From: Arachis hypogaea
Lineage: Eukaryota; Streptophyta; Magnoliopsida; Fabales; Fabaceae
Assembly: GCF_003086295.3 (NCBI RefSeq)
Contig: NC_092050.1
Location: 148,186,699-148,250,698 of the forward strand
DNA length: 64,000 bases
Reading direction: 5' to 3'
Shown here piece by piece: positions 45,264-56,690 of this stretch. Numbering within the stretch: the first letter of the stretch is position 1; each line of letters opens with the position of its first letter. Below the pieces are notes generated by a model. That model saw only the letters and a program-made list of their open reading frames with translations, did no database searches and was not told where the DNA came from. A program made the translations under genes and the position numbers.

Positions 45264-47235
45264 TGATGGTTTTCAGTGGCTAAGAGAAGGGAGGGTTGAA
45301 TCTTAGCCCCTTTTTGAATCAATAATACTTGCTGGTCTTTGAAACAGCTCCTGGAGACTTTTTGTCTTTTTGTCTCGTACCTAGCCACGAGACTTTTTCT
45401 TTTGTCTCGTACCCAGCCACGAGACTTTTCTTTTTGTCTCGTCGATCAACACGAGATATTTTTAGTTTTATCTCCTGGGCAGTAGAAATGGAGTAGAAAA
45501 GAAAGAGAATTACACCAAGATATATCCTGGTTCAGCTGCTAAGTGCAAGACAGCCTACATCCAGTCTCCATCACAAAGATGATGGAATTTCACTATAATC
45601 ATTCTTGATTACAAATACCAATTCTCCCTAGGAACTACCTTTCCTATCTGGGATAAGTCCAGAAACTAAATCCAATCCTGAACTTGACTTGGTCACTGCC
45701 AAGCTTTCAACTGCTAAGTGCTAACCCAACTTGCAAGGGGATTCCCACAGAATCATGAAACACAACATAGATGTACAAAGGACCTCTAAGGACATCTATG
45801 GCTTTTTCTTTTAATTTTGCACTCTCTGCCTTTTTCCGCTCTATGGCTTTTTCATTACAAACCTCACTGTTTGCCTTTTTCCATGAGACTCAAGACATGA
45901 CAAAATTAAACAGAAAAATAAAAAATGAAAACATTGAAGGAGAAGAACTTCTGTAAGCTTGGAAAGCTATAGGAACTCTATGCTCACTCTTTTCTTTGAA
46001 TCAAACCCTGACTGTTCACCCTTACTTATAGGGAGAATCCTCCAAGGTTGAAACCAAACAAACCAAGCCAATCTTCTTCTTCTTCTTCAACCAGAACCGG
46101 TTCGGCCAGAGATAGAGAAGAGATAACTCATGCAAAACCCAACATGCAATTACCTCTAGTTCTTCCTTGGTCACCAATCTTCATCAATCCGAGCCCTCCA
46201 TCCTTGCCTTGCTCTCTAAGATGAACTCCTGGCCCTTGATGCTTCATGATGATGATAGCTTCATCTGCTCCAATCTCTGCCTCTTCCATCACGTAGCCAC
46301 TGTAGCTACCTCCTGTGGTGGTTGAGCAGAATCAGAGTCAAGCCATCCCTCCAAGGATCTTCTTCTTCTGACCGAGATCTTCTCTTCCATTTTTGGTATG
46401 GAGAAGCCAAGATCTCTTCACTAAATCTTACCACAAGTGATGAGAATCTTAGCCACAGCATACTTTTAGTTTGCTTTTTCTTGCCATCATGGTGATGGTC
46501 TTGTTACTAGCTTTTTCTTCTTCTTCTTGTTGGTAGCTTCTGATGGCTTCCATAATTTCTGTGAAATGACCGAAAGCTTGAAAAAGAGTAGAGAGAGAAG
46601 AGAGAAAATATTCAATGGATTTGAGCAATAATTAATGTAACAAAGAGAGAGAACAAAAGTAAACTCAAGTTTCCCACTTCCCTTTGCTGAGTAGCGTGTA
46701 GAGTCATTAAAGCTGTCAAATCAATTTCTCTCTCTCATTTATGTTTCCAATGCTAGCAAATTAAATTTTGAAATCCATCCCAAAGTAAGAAATGGGATCC
46801 GTTGGAAGCATTGAAATTTTGCTTTCTTTGCTTAAAAGTTTCGGACCAAGCATGCTTGCCTTCAAGCAATTTTAATTTTGGGCTTGTAACAACAAAATTC
46901 AATCTAGCCCAATTAATCACAAATTGCTTCAGCCACTTAATATAACACACTTTGAACCAAGCTAAATGCTTAAAAGCACATTGGGCTTGCAGTAATAGAT
47001 CAAACTGACCCAATAAAATAATTCAGCCATCATAATCATATTTAACATCAAGGCTGAAGGAAGATGCATATATGGGCTTGTAACATTTTTTTTTCGGCCC
47101 AATAGCAGAATCTGCACCAACAAAATTATTAATTAAATAAGTGTGAATTAAAATCAAATTAATGATTTTGTAAATAATTATATTAATAATGTTTAGTAAT
47201 CATAAAGATTAATTTAAAGTTTTCCAAACTCATCA
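45264..47235 (-). repeat. 5' LTR of the Copia element (right on plus)
   Basis: 1972 bp with the same termini as the left LTR. The segment ~46005-46905 appears identical to 36296-37190 base for base, while both flanks differ at many sites. Confidence 0.93.
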
Positions 47236-47690
47236 TTTAAAGGTGGAACTACGGGCCCTACCAATATCCTGAAACGGAACGAACTCTACCGATTCCAAAT
47301 TTTTAACTTGCTCCACATTATTAGAACTAGATGAGCTTCCACCAATATCTTGAAGATTCACACAAAGTTCCAACGAATAGGTGCTTCTAATGCTACGATG
47401 ATAAGAAAACATCATCGAAGCATGCTAGTAAGATTTAATCCGCATTTTCTGATACGCAAACGAGTTGGCTACTGCAACTGGCATCCTATAAGTCAAGTAG
47501 TCAACTTCGTGATTTTCTTTTTCCTAAACATATCGGTATTCATGAGAATCAAATTCTTCAGCTCTTGCAACGATGTTTGTGGCGGAATCATTATCCAAAG
47601 TGGATCATCACAAACGAATGTAATACCTTCTGCCGTATGATAAACGTTCCCATTCGGATATATGATCACATAAATATTTTTGGAAGCCAT
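47236..47690 (-). pseudogene. MURA-type MULE transposase, N-terminal fragment
   Basis: It starts at ATG 47690 on minus (MASKNIYVIIYPNGNVYHT), then GITFVCDDPLWIMIPPQTSL and LQELKNLILMNTDMF. This is the conserved N-terminus of a legume MULE transposase family. A one-base slip near 47510 moves the frame. TYRMPVAVANSFAYQKMRI, MMFSYHRS and YSLELCVNLQDIGG follow, with one stop, and the fragment ends at the Copia insertion (STF). An upstream ATG at 47714 is in frame, but the family start fits 47690 better. Confidence 0.78.
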
Positions 47691-47825
47691 ACACACAGCA
47701 AAATTAGCAACCACGGTATTTAAAAGAGAAAGAAAGTAAAGAGGTGGAAGAGAGATTTTGGAGTTGGAAGAGATTGCAGGAGAATAGTTCTTCCGTTAAT
47801 GGTAACACACTGATAGGCACAAGCG

Positions 47826-47833
47826 TTTATATA
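47826..47833 (-). promoter_or_regulatory. TATA box of the MULE transposase
   Basis: TATATAAA on minus (within CCTATATAAACGC), ~135 bp upstream of the MURA start codon and inside the right terminal region. Confidence 0.5.
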
Positions 47834-47879
47834 GGAAAATTAGGAACCAATTTCACATGCAGTACACCTTAAGTGTACC

Positions 47880-48130
47880 ATTTCGTTTGTAGTACAGATG
47901 ATATGGACTCTATTTTGTGGATGTCCCACCAGATATACCCATTTCGTGGGCACCAGTCACAAAATGGCCTCCCTATACCCATTTCATTGGCGCCAAGAGC
48001 ATGAGAAGTGGTTCTGCAACTATCAAATCCAATTCACGGGTACCTTCCTTAAAATGAAGGGTTAACCTATTTCACCGATGCTTCCTCTAAAGTGGCCTTA
48101 TATATTTTTGTCAAGCTTTTTATGCATCCG
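47880..48130. repeat. Subterminal motif array, right side of MULE
   Basis: On minus the word recurs as GCATCGGTGAAATAGG, TACCCGTGAATTGG, GCGCCAATGAAATGGG, GTGCCCACGAAATGGG, ATCCACAAAATAG and ACAAACGAAATGG. It matches the left array at 32790-33110 in inverted orientation. Confidence 0.6.
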
Positions 48131-48189
48131 TATTATGAGAAATAATGTATTTCTTTTATTTATTTATATAAAAAAAAATCCCATATATA

Positions 48190-51159
48190 CTTTATATCTG
48201 CGAAAATTCAAAATAACTAACGAGAAAGGTGGTCAGAACAAAATTGTCTTTTCTTAATAAACGAAAACAAAGCTAAAGCCATTAAAAAACTTGTTAGCTT
48301 GAAATATGAAAACAAAATCCATTGATTACATTTTAAAAATGAAAAACTAATTAAGTGGTGGATCGGGGGACTAAATACTGGTTGATAAACTTACATATAA
48401 ATCTATAAATAATGTTATACATTAAAATTTTAATAAAAATTAATTATGACTTATATTATTTTAAATTTGACTTGATTCATTAAAATTTATAATATATCTT
48501 GATTCGTCCGTTATAACTTAAACTAGTACTAAAAAATGGTCTTATAGCGTAATTTATTTTTCATAACATCGGTTACGAAATAAAACGTTATATGCCATTT
48601 AAACCGAATTATGATATAATAACCACATATCTAAACACAGAGTCAAAATCAGACGAATGTCACGGCACAAATTTATGAGAAATGTAGGAAGAAAAATAGT
48701 ATAATAATTGTTAGTTTGATACCCCCATGTGATGAGATGAATATGCTTCGCTAAGCACAAGCTTAAAAAGGAAAAAAACAATGGCATATGAATCTGGCGC
48801 CCACACCCACCTTAGATTTGCTTTAGGGAGGGGTTCAAAACAGCAAAGCAGAAAGAGACACACAAATAACAACATTTGCCTAGCTAGTTATATATCTTAC
48901 TGTATTTTTTATTTTATATATATACTTTATTTTTAGGGTTGGCTGCATATGTTTGGCTGCACTTTGTTTCATTTAACAAATTAAAACATGCAAATGACTA
49001 ACGGGGAGGGTTCATTCCCAACCTATCGGAGACAAATGCAATGTAATTCTGATTATTATTATTAGGTTTAATTTAGTCTGTTAATTAGTTCTTATACTTC
49101 CAATAATTTTTTGATTAAGTCTTTATAGTTTATAAATTTATAATTAATTTTTTTATTATATAAAAATTTATAATTAAATTTTTATTAGTTGTTATTTTTC
49201 AAAAAATAATTAGAATATTTATTTTTAAAATATTTTATATTTTATTTAAAATCAAATAAAAAAGAATATTTCAAAAGAATAATTATATTTTTTCAAAAAT
49301 AGTTAACTAGAAAGAATGTAAATGAAAGTTTCAATCTAATATAATTTATTATAAATGTTTAAACTAGGAGGATTTAACTAAAATTTTGATAAGATTATAA
49401 AGATTTAATAGAATAATAAAATCTTATTATTATTATTGAAGAGTAGTTTAATCTTGGAGTGTTCAACATCCAATCCTACTCAGATTCAAGACATATTTTT
49501 ATGGGGTTTGAGTTTGTCATGTTTATACGATATTATTTTGGATTAAGTTCGTGTTATGTTTTGGGTCATTCAGTCAAAGTTGTCTTTTATAATAAAAATA
49601 TATATTTTTTAATAAAATTAGTAATGTTATACTATATTTTTATATTTCAAGTAATATTTTTATATTATACAGTATTATTTTTTACGCTAACATAATTTAT
49701 TTTGGTATAAATATGATATAATATTTATTAAATTTAATTTTTAAAAGTAAAATTTTATTGTTTTAATATATAAAATTAAAAAATTATATATACTACTTTA
49801 TATATGAGATCGACCGAGTGTAATCCAATTTATTTTTTATTACTTTGTGGTCGGATCAAAGTAAATCTAGTGATCTTTTAGGACCGAATCCAAATCTAAT
49901 TAAACCCAATCCATGCACACTCTCTTAGTTTAGCCTCATAATAATAATCAAATTGTCATATTTTGGATTTAAATCTTAACAATAAAAAATACTTTATGGT
50001 ATTTTAATATATAATAAAAAGGATATTTAAAAAAAATATTAAAAATCAACCTTTTTTATTCCTTATATATTAATATATATAGTAAATTATTTATTTATTT
50101 TATTTAAAGAATAATGTTAGGGGATCAGTAACTTTTGTGATTAGTAGCCATCAATAATAATTTAATAGTGTGAAATTAGTGTGAGATTTTATCTAATGAC
50201 TCACATTTTTCTGCTAGTTACATACTGGCCAAAATTCAATAAAATTGCTGGTCATAAACTTTTTCTTATTTAAAATCATTATATGCATGTAATAACTTTA
50301 TTCTTTTAAAAATCTGCAAACTGCTGAAATTGGTGGGGTGTGCCACCTTCTCAACTTTATACTAGATTTTTTGTTTTTCCTTTTTAAATTATAGATAGAT
50401 AATCATTGATATGAATAAAGTTACAAACTTACAACTAATATCATTTGAGCTAAAATAATAGCAGGAATGGAATTCCTAAACAAAACTAGATACAATTAAC
50501 AAAAAACACCATAATTCTGAGAAAAAAAATTAAGAATTTCTAGAAAAGAAAATAATACTAACGAAAAATGTTAAAGTTTCCAATGACTCCAAATAAGTCT
50601 AAAGCTGCCTAAAGTATTCCAATAATAGAAAATATTTTATTTACAAAGAAAAAGGATAAACAACGTAACCAACCTTTATAGTTTATAACTTTATACTAAA
50701 AAATGTAACTAAATTATGAATTTATTCTGATAAATTTGACTTAGTAATAAGTTAAATGATACATGAATTAGAATTAATTTCTGCTGGGCTGTAGACCTGT
50801 AGTAACATGTACAAGTTAATTACACAGTAGTTTCTAATATTTTCTCTTCTCAATAAATATATCGTTATATTTTAAAAAAATATTATTTGTATATTAAAAT
50901 AAATTAAACCATTAATATATTTATATATAACTATATATAGTTTAATTTATTTTTAACATATATTTTATACTAATAATTAATTTTAATAACTGATTTTTAG
51001 TATATACGTAACATAATTATTTAATATTTAATTACCTTTAATTTCTACTCAATCTGCAAAATTAATAAAAAAAATAAAACTTAAACTGTAATTTTTGTTG
51101 TATTTATATATTTTTATAACAAAATACATAAAATATATTAATTCAATATCTTTAAAGCT
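48190..51159. other. AT-rich intergenic sequence
   Basis: No gene. 48599-48787 (minus) and 49459-49695 (plus) are open only because the DNA is AT-rich. At 50110-50280 an end-like pair, GTTAGGGGATCAGTAACTTTT and GCTGGTCATAAACTT in inverted sense, suggests a degenerate MITE. Confidence 0.4.
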
Positions 51160-51950
51160 TTAGGGATCTCCGATCAACCAGTGGATTTGATGAATTGGTT
51201 CTTATATAATAGCAAACAGCGCCCTTTTAGATTCTTTTCTGGTCTCTGGTGGATTTGGTGTTCGAGAAATAACGAGATCTTTCATCCTCACGAGCATTGG
51301 ACCACAGACAAGGTGATTGGTATGGCTTTGTCCTTAGAAAAGGAGCTCCGAAATATTTTTGAGTTGCAACGACTATCTATCCCCTCAACCATTAGTGGCT
51401 CTTGGATTCCCCCTCAGTGGGTACCTTTAAGATTAATTGTGATGCTAGCTATCCTGGCAGTGGTGCTCGAGTTAGTTTTGCTTGTGTTAGCAGAGATTGG
51501 AAGGGAAGGTGGCAACGAGGCTGTCTGGGAACAATTGAGAATCGTAGCATTTTGCAAGAAGAGTTGTTTGCTATTTGGAGAGGCTTTCTTTTAGCATGGG
51601 ACTCGGGACAAAGAGACATTATATGTGAGACAGACTGTGTGGAGGCATTTACTATTGTCAATAATTTACAAGATTGCTCTGGGTTTATTAATCATTTGGT
51701 GTTAAAAATCCGAGATATCATGTCTTGGAAATGGCGTGCTGATTTTCGGTTGATCTTGAGAGATGCAAATACAGTAGCAGACATCATGGCAAAGACTGCA
51801 ATGAGGACTATTTCTCCCCAAGTGGAGCTTCCATTGCTTTGGAAGGAGTTTGAGAGTAGTATTCAGCGGGACTGCCTTTCTTAAGCAGTTTCTTATTTTT
51901 TTTTTTTTTCTTAGTTTTTGTTTATTTTCTTTTAAGTCACCAAAAAAAAA
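51160..51950 (+). pseudogene. 5'-truncated LINE, C-terminal RNase H-like domain
   Basis: Two overlapping frames form one broken ORF. 51181-51420 reads FFSGLWWIWCSRNNEIFH (typical of plant LINE C-termini). A one-base slip then leads into 51402-51884: VGTFKINCDASYPGSGARVS, then ILQEELFAIWRGFLLAWDSG, ICETDCVEAFTIVNN, and RDANTVADIMAKTAM. These are the RNase H-like (RVT_3) blocks, with the acidic residues in CDAS, QEEL and ETDC. A T-rich then A-rich 3' tail follows at 51890-51955. It is 5'-truncated, as most LINE copies are. Confidence 0.82.
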
Positions 51951-52007
51951 TATAATAATTTTATTTATATCTTATTCATTAAATATAATTTTTTATTAAA
52001 AAAATAT

Positions 52008-52190
52008 AGGTAGACAATAAAAATATTAAATAATATGAACAATAGATATATCGAATATTCAATTTATTAAATATATAGATTATTTATTCTAATATTAAGA
52101 TTTAGGTAAATAATTTAGAATTAGTCTATTTTACTTAAATTGAACTAATTTTAAGACCCATTATTTATATTGTTCAAGAAAATAATTGGT
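52008..52190. repeat. MITE-like dispersed repeat, copy 2
   Basis: Same family and orientation as 497-678, sharing TCTAATATTAAGATTTAGGT and ATATATCGRATRTTCA-like words. No coding capacity. Confidence 0.5.
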
Positions 52191-54757
52191 TAATTAAAAT
52201 AACCTTTATATTCTTATTCGAGTTTCTTAAACAATCGCAGGCTAATGGCTGAAACGACGACGGTCAGTTTTACGCGGTCCCCACTTCTAGAAATTAAAGT
52301 TAATACGTTTAATTATATTGGTGGTCAACATGGAAGCAGCACTAAAAAGAAAATTTCAAAGTCAATAATCCCAACAGTCCTTTGAAGCCAGCAACAGCTG
52401 CCACACAAAATTGAGTTGGTTTAGACGGCGAAGACGATGGAGCATTGGAGCATTCTTATTGCTTTCTTCCACAATTAAAGCCAGTCCTTATCAATTTCAC
52501 TAGTTAAGGTCAATCTTAATTAAGGCTTTAACCCTCATTTTTCATTTTAATTTGTATAGAATTCTGTTTGAGGTGCATTTCAGAATTCGTTGGGACCAAT
52601 TTCTCTTTGGTAAGAGGATTATTCAAGGGTTTTCAGATAACATTTTTAATTTAAAAAATAAAAGTAAATTCGCACCCTTATATAATTTTATTTTTAAAAA
52701 ATGAAAAATAAATAAAAAAGACAATTCATTATTTTTTAAAAACAAAATTCAAATTCACCTCATCGAATTGTTAATTTTAAAAATGGCTCTAGCTATTTCT
52801 ATTTGTCTTCTCATATTTTTTAAAATCACCAATAATTTCTATTCATGTGGATTTCACTTCTCAACAAATTATATTAAAATTTTTTAACCACTATTATTTG
52901 ATTCACTTATTCTTTTATTTTAAATTTTAAAAAACTTAACTATTTAGCACCAATATTTTACTTTTTCTTATTTGAATTTTCATGTGAATGAAAATATTAT
53001 GTTGAGAGTGTTTAGTTTAATTTCTATATACTCTAATATTGATGATAATTTTGAGGATAATATTAGAGAAACAAATTAAATAACTCATATTTAATCAATA
53101 TGAGAAATGCTAGATGAATATATGTTTTAATTTGTATAGAATTTCAACAAAGTCACTGAAAAAATATTATTTTTTAATAATAAAAACACAAGAGATCAAA
53201 ATAGAAAGTTTTTATATTGAACACATAAATTAAAAAAATAAAAAATTTTGAAGAAAAATATAGAAAGTTTTGGATAAAACACATATATTTTATATAAATA
53301 ACACAACATGAAAAATAAGAGAAGAAAAACAAAAACGTGATTATAGAAAAAATATGATAAAAAATCTCATAATAAAAGAAAAGATGAAAAAAAAAAAAAG
53401 AAAAGGAAAATAAACAAGAAAGAAAAAGAACAAGAATTTGGATTATATTAGAGAAAGAAAAATGAAAAAAAAAGCTATTTTTTTGGGTGTGTGACTAATT
53501 ATCTCAATTTTACATAATCAATATAAAATGCATGTTGAGATTTAGTCACTAAGGTATGATTTCTTTTACTACAAGAAAATCGAAATTTAATTAGTAACAA
53601 TTTTTTAAAAATTGTGACAGTTTTAAATGATTGCTAAATAGATCCTTGATGATTGGCAAACTATTATCTTTTTTTAAGGTCTTGATGACAAACGGATCCA
53701 GTCGTTTTCAGTATTAAAAATTTATGGAATATATTAAAAATTTTATTTGGTAGCTCTTAAAGAAAAAAAAAATCAACTGCATTATATATTAAACCAAAGG
53801 TTTTTTGGTTTTTGTTTTCGTTTCAAATCTTGAATTACCAATAGTTTCATTCACAGGCTGGATTAGCTGCTTAGCTTAATTAGACACGGTTGCAGCCTGT
53901 ACATACCCTTTCTTTAAAGTAGTTTGAACCATCAACGACCAGTTAATACTTAAGAATATATGTCAATTTGTTTTTTAATTGTTTAATTTGTGTCGTTGGC
54001 ATTTTGTTATAAAATATTTTAATTTAAATATGTAAGTGCAAATACACAGTGTCCATTTGTCATTACACTCCACAATCAGTATTCATGACTCTTGAGGTGT
54101 ATGTTGTCTATGTATCTAAGAATTAAATAAATAATGTGAGCTTAGGAACTGAAAAAAAAGGTGCCTTTAAGAATTTATCTGAACTTAGGAATAAAAAAGG
54201 TGCCAAAAGGCACTTGGTAAAAGTTCACTTGCGAGTTGCGATAATAATGATATCCTTTTGAAAAGTTTTTAAATATATCTAAAATATCAGTAATTTTAAC
54301 AGTTATTTTTAATTAATATATATTATATATATTTTATAATTTAAATGAACGCTTAAAATGATAGAAATACTGATGCACTAAAAATACATGAATTTTTCTT
54401 ATCCTTTTAATACCAATTATATACATATATATCGATCAAAATTTGTGAAAAACCTAAATCCTAAAAAAAGATTATTAAATATTACGGAAGAGTATTTTGA
54501 TTTAATTTTGACATAGCATATATACTTATATAGAGAAATGAGAAATCATTTATTTTATAACTATCTTACTTTAAATATCATATAGGAAAACAGATAATAT
54601 TAATATTATATATATATAATATAAAAAAATATTTTCTGTTTTTTTCTAAAAAAAAATATTTTAGCATGAGATTATTGTTTTTTAATTCTAAAATGATAAA
54701 CACAAATAAGAGAAATGATTTTTATATTCAGGGAATTATTAACAACCTGCCAATAGT
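52191..54757. other. AT-rich intergenic sequence
   Basis: No gene. At 53567-53580 ACTACAAGAAAATCG resembles a single CACTA-type terminus, but I find no partner end. Confidence 0.4.
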
Positions 54758-54766
54758 AATTTATTA

Positions 54767-56681
54767 GGGCAATTTACATAAATAAATTGTTTGTCCCTCA
54801 AATTTACGCAATTGTATTGTTTCAAAAATGAAGATGCAAATACATTGTTTCATATATCTATAGAAACCGCTACTACCAGTAGCGGTTTATCAAAACACGT
54901 AATCCGCTATAGCCAGCAGCGGTTTACACGCGAATGGGGGAACACAGAAACCGCTAGAGGCTGTCGCAGTTTCTGTTTGTTGATGCTTGGCCATAAACCG
55001 CTACTGACAGTAGCGGTTTATGTGTATTGGGACATGTGCATAAACCGCTAGAGGCAGCAGCGGTTTACGTTGATTATAAAAAATGTTTGTTTATGCTAAA
55101 TTAAGTTACAAAAAGATTGAGAGAAAGAAAACAGAGTATATATTTTTTTGCAATCATATGATTTATATGGATAAAAAATGAAGTAATTTTTAAAGAAAAA
55201 GTGTATGCTTTAGTGAATTTTTTACTAAAAATAAATTATTTTATCATTCATGAGTTTTAGAAGGGATGAAGATAAAAAAAAAAAATTTAGTCTTAGTTTA
55301 TATATTTTAGTACTCTGTGAGTACTCACTATTTGATTTGCTATTTAATCTCATTTCAATAATAAATACAAATAAAAAATTATTACATGCATATTTATATT
55401 TTTTATTTTATTCATCAAAATTATGATGCTATCACTATTATTTATCCAATTAATCAACTGTAAAATACAAATAATTTTTATTTTTTGGTATAAGACAACA
55501 AAGTTGCACAAATAAAAAAAATTATTTAGCTATAACCTCAAATGCAAATCAGCAGCAAAGAACACAATCTATTTTCCAAACTCTCCAACCTCCTTTGTAT
55601 GGTTGATATAAATAAAAGAGAATGAAGTGGTTTTTAAAGAGAAAAATATATGATTTAGTAAATTTTTGGCTAAAAATAAATTATTTTATTATTTATAAAT
55701 TTTAAAAGAGGCGAGAATAAAAATAATTAGTCTTGGTTTATATAATTCAATACTTTGAAGACTGTATTTTTTTATTTGTAATTTGGTCTCCCTTCTAATA
55801 ATAAATACAAATAAAAAATTTATTACATGCATATTTATATTTTTTAAATTATATTTTTTATTTATAATATTATTTAAATAGTATATACCATTAATTAAAT
55901 TTTTTATTTATAATATTATTTAAATAGTATATACCATTAATTGTGAAATGATAATTATTTGTATTTAAATAGTATATACCATTATTTGTATTTTACAGTT
56001 GATTAATTGGATAAATAATAGTGATAGCATCATAATTTTGATGAATAAAATAAAAAATATAAATATGCATGTAATAATATTTTATTTGTATTTATTATTA
56101 AAATGAGATTAAATAGCAAATCAAAGAGTGAGTACTCACAGAGTACTAAAATATATAAACTAAGACTAAATTTTTTTTTTATCTTCATCCCTTCTAAAAT
56201 TCATGAATGATAAAATAATTTATTTTTAGTAAAAAATTCACTAAAAGCATACACTTTTTCTTTAAAAATTACTTCATTTTTTATCCATATAAATCATATG
56301 ATTGCAAAAAATATATACTCCATTTTCTTTCTCTCAATCTTTTTGTAACTTAATTTAGCATAAACAAATATTTTTTTCTAATCAACGGAAACCGCTCTAG
56401 CGGTTTACGCACATGTCCCAATACACATAAACCGCTACTGCCAGTAGCGGTTTATAGCCAAACATCAACAAACAGAAACCGCGACAGCCTCTAGCGGTTT
56501 CTGTGTTCTCCCATTCGCATATAAATCGCTGCTGGTTATAGCGGATTACGTGTTTTGATAAACCGCTACCGGCAGTAGCGATTTCTATAGATATATGAAA
56601 CAATGTATTTGCGTCTTCATTTTTAAAACAATGCAATTGCGTAAATTTGAGGGAGAAACAATTTATTTATGTAAATTGCCC
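54767..56681. mobile_element. Foldback MULE with ~700-bp inverted arms
   Basis: A perfect 9-bp duplication, AATTTATTA, lies at 54758-54766 and 56682-56690. Termini are GGGCAATTTACATAAATAAA and its complement. The arms, 54767 to ~55473 and ~55984 to 56681, match as reverse complements along their length. They include an AGCGGTTT/AAACCGCT array (54870-55065 and 56390-56585). The ~510-bp loop holds a degraded direct copy (55620-55855) of part of the left arm. Open frames at 54791-55051 and 56397-56636 are mirror images from the arms, not a gene. No transposase. Confidence 0.92.
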
Positions 56682-56690
56682 AATTTATTA

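Larger units (their letters stand above)
35556..47235 (-). mobile_element. SIRE-type Ty1/Copia LTR retrotransposon, full length
   Basis: An 11,680-bp element on minus. The LTRs are 35556-37536 and 45264-47235, bounded by TG...CA. The target duplication is GTTAA (35551-35555) against TTTAA (47236-47240), one mismatch. The primer-binding site for initiator tRNA-Met (TGGTATCAGAGC on minus) lies at 45250-45261 and the polypurine tract abuts the left LTR at 37537-37547. Gene order on minus is gag, protease, integrase, reverse transcriptase, RNase H, then an extra ORF in the env position, as in SIRE/Maximus elements. Gag and pol have stops or frameshifts; the env-position ORF is open. It interrupts the MURA gene of the MULE. 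Confidence 0.93.
32737..48180. mobile_element. MULE carrying MURA-type and PMD genes, split by a Copia element
   Basis: A perfect 9-bp duplication, CCATATATA, lies at 32728-32736 and 48181-48189. Inside it, inverted ends share ATAAATAAATA, then CATAATACGCATGCATAAAA / TTTTATGCATCCGTATTATG and AAGCTTGAC / GTCAAGCTT, over ~170 bp. Without the 11.7-kb Copia insertion the MULE is ~3.76 kb. It carries a MURA N-terminal pseudogene on minus (47690 to ~34985) and a PMD pseudogene on plus (33297 to ~34950), which converge head-on near 34960. The MURA catalytic core is absent, so the element was non-autonomous. Confidence 0.85.

Noticed and set aside
53567..53760. A second CACTA element starting ACTACAAGAAAATCG
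   Set aside because: The first base does not match and no inverted partner end or 3-bp duplication was found.
54791..55051. Possible small gene, with a mirror copy at 56397-56636
   Set aside because: The two frames are reverse-complement arms of the foldback MULE and are built from its GCGGTT array; no protein family fits.
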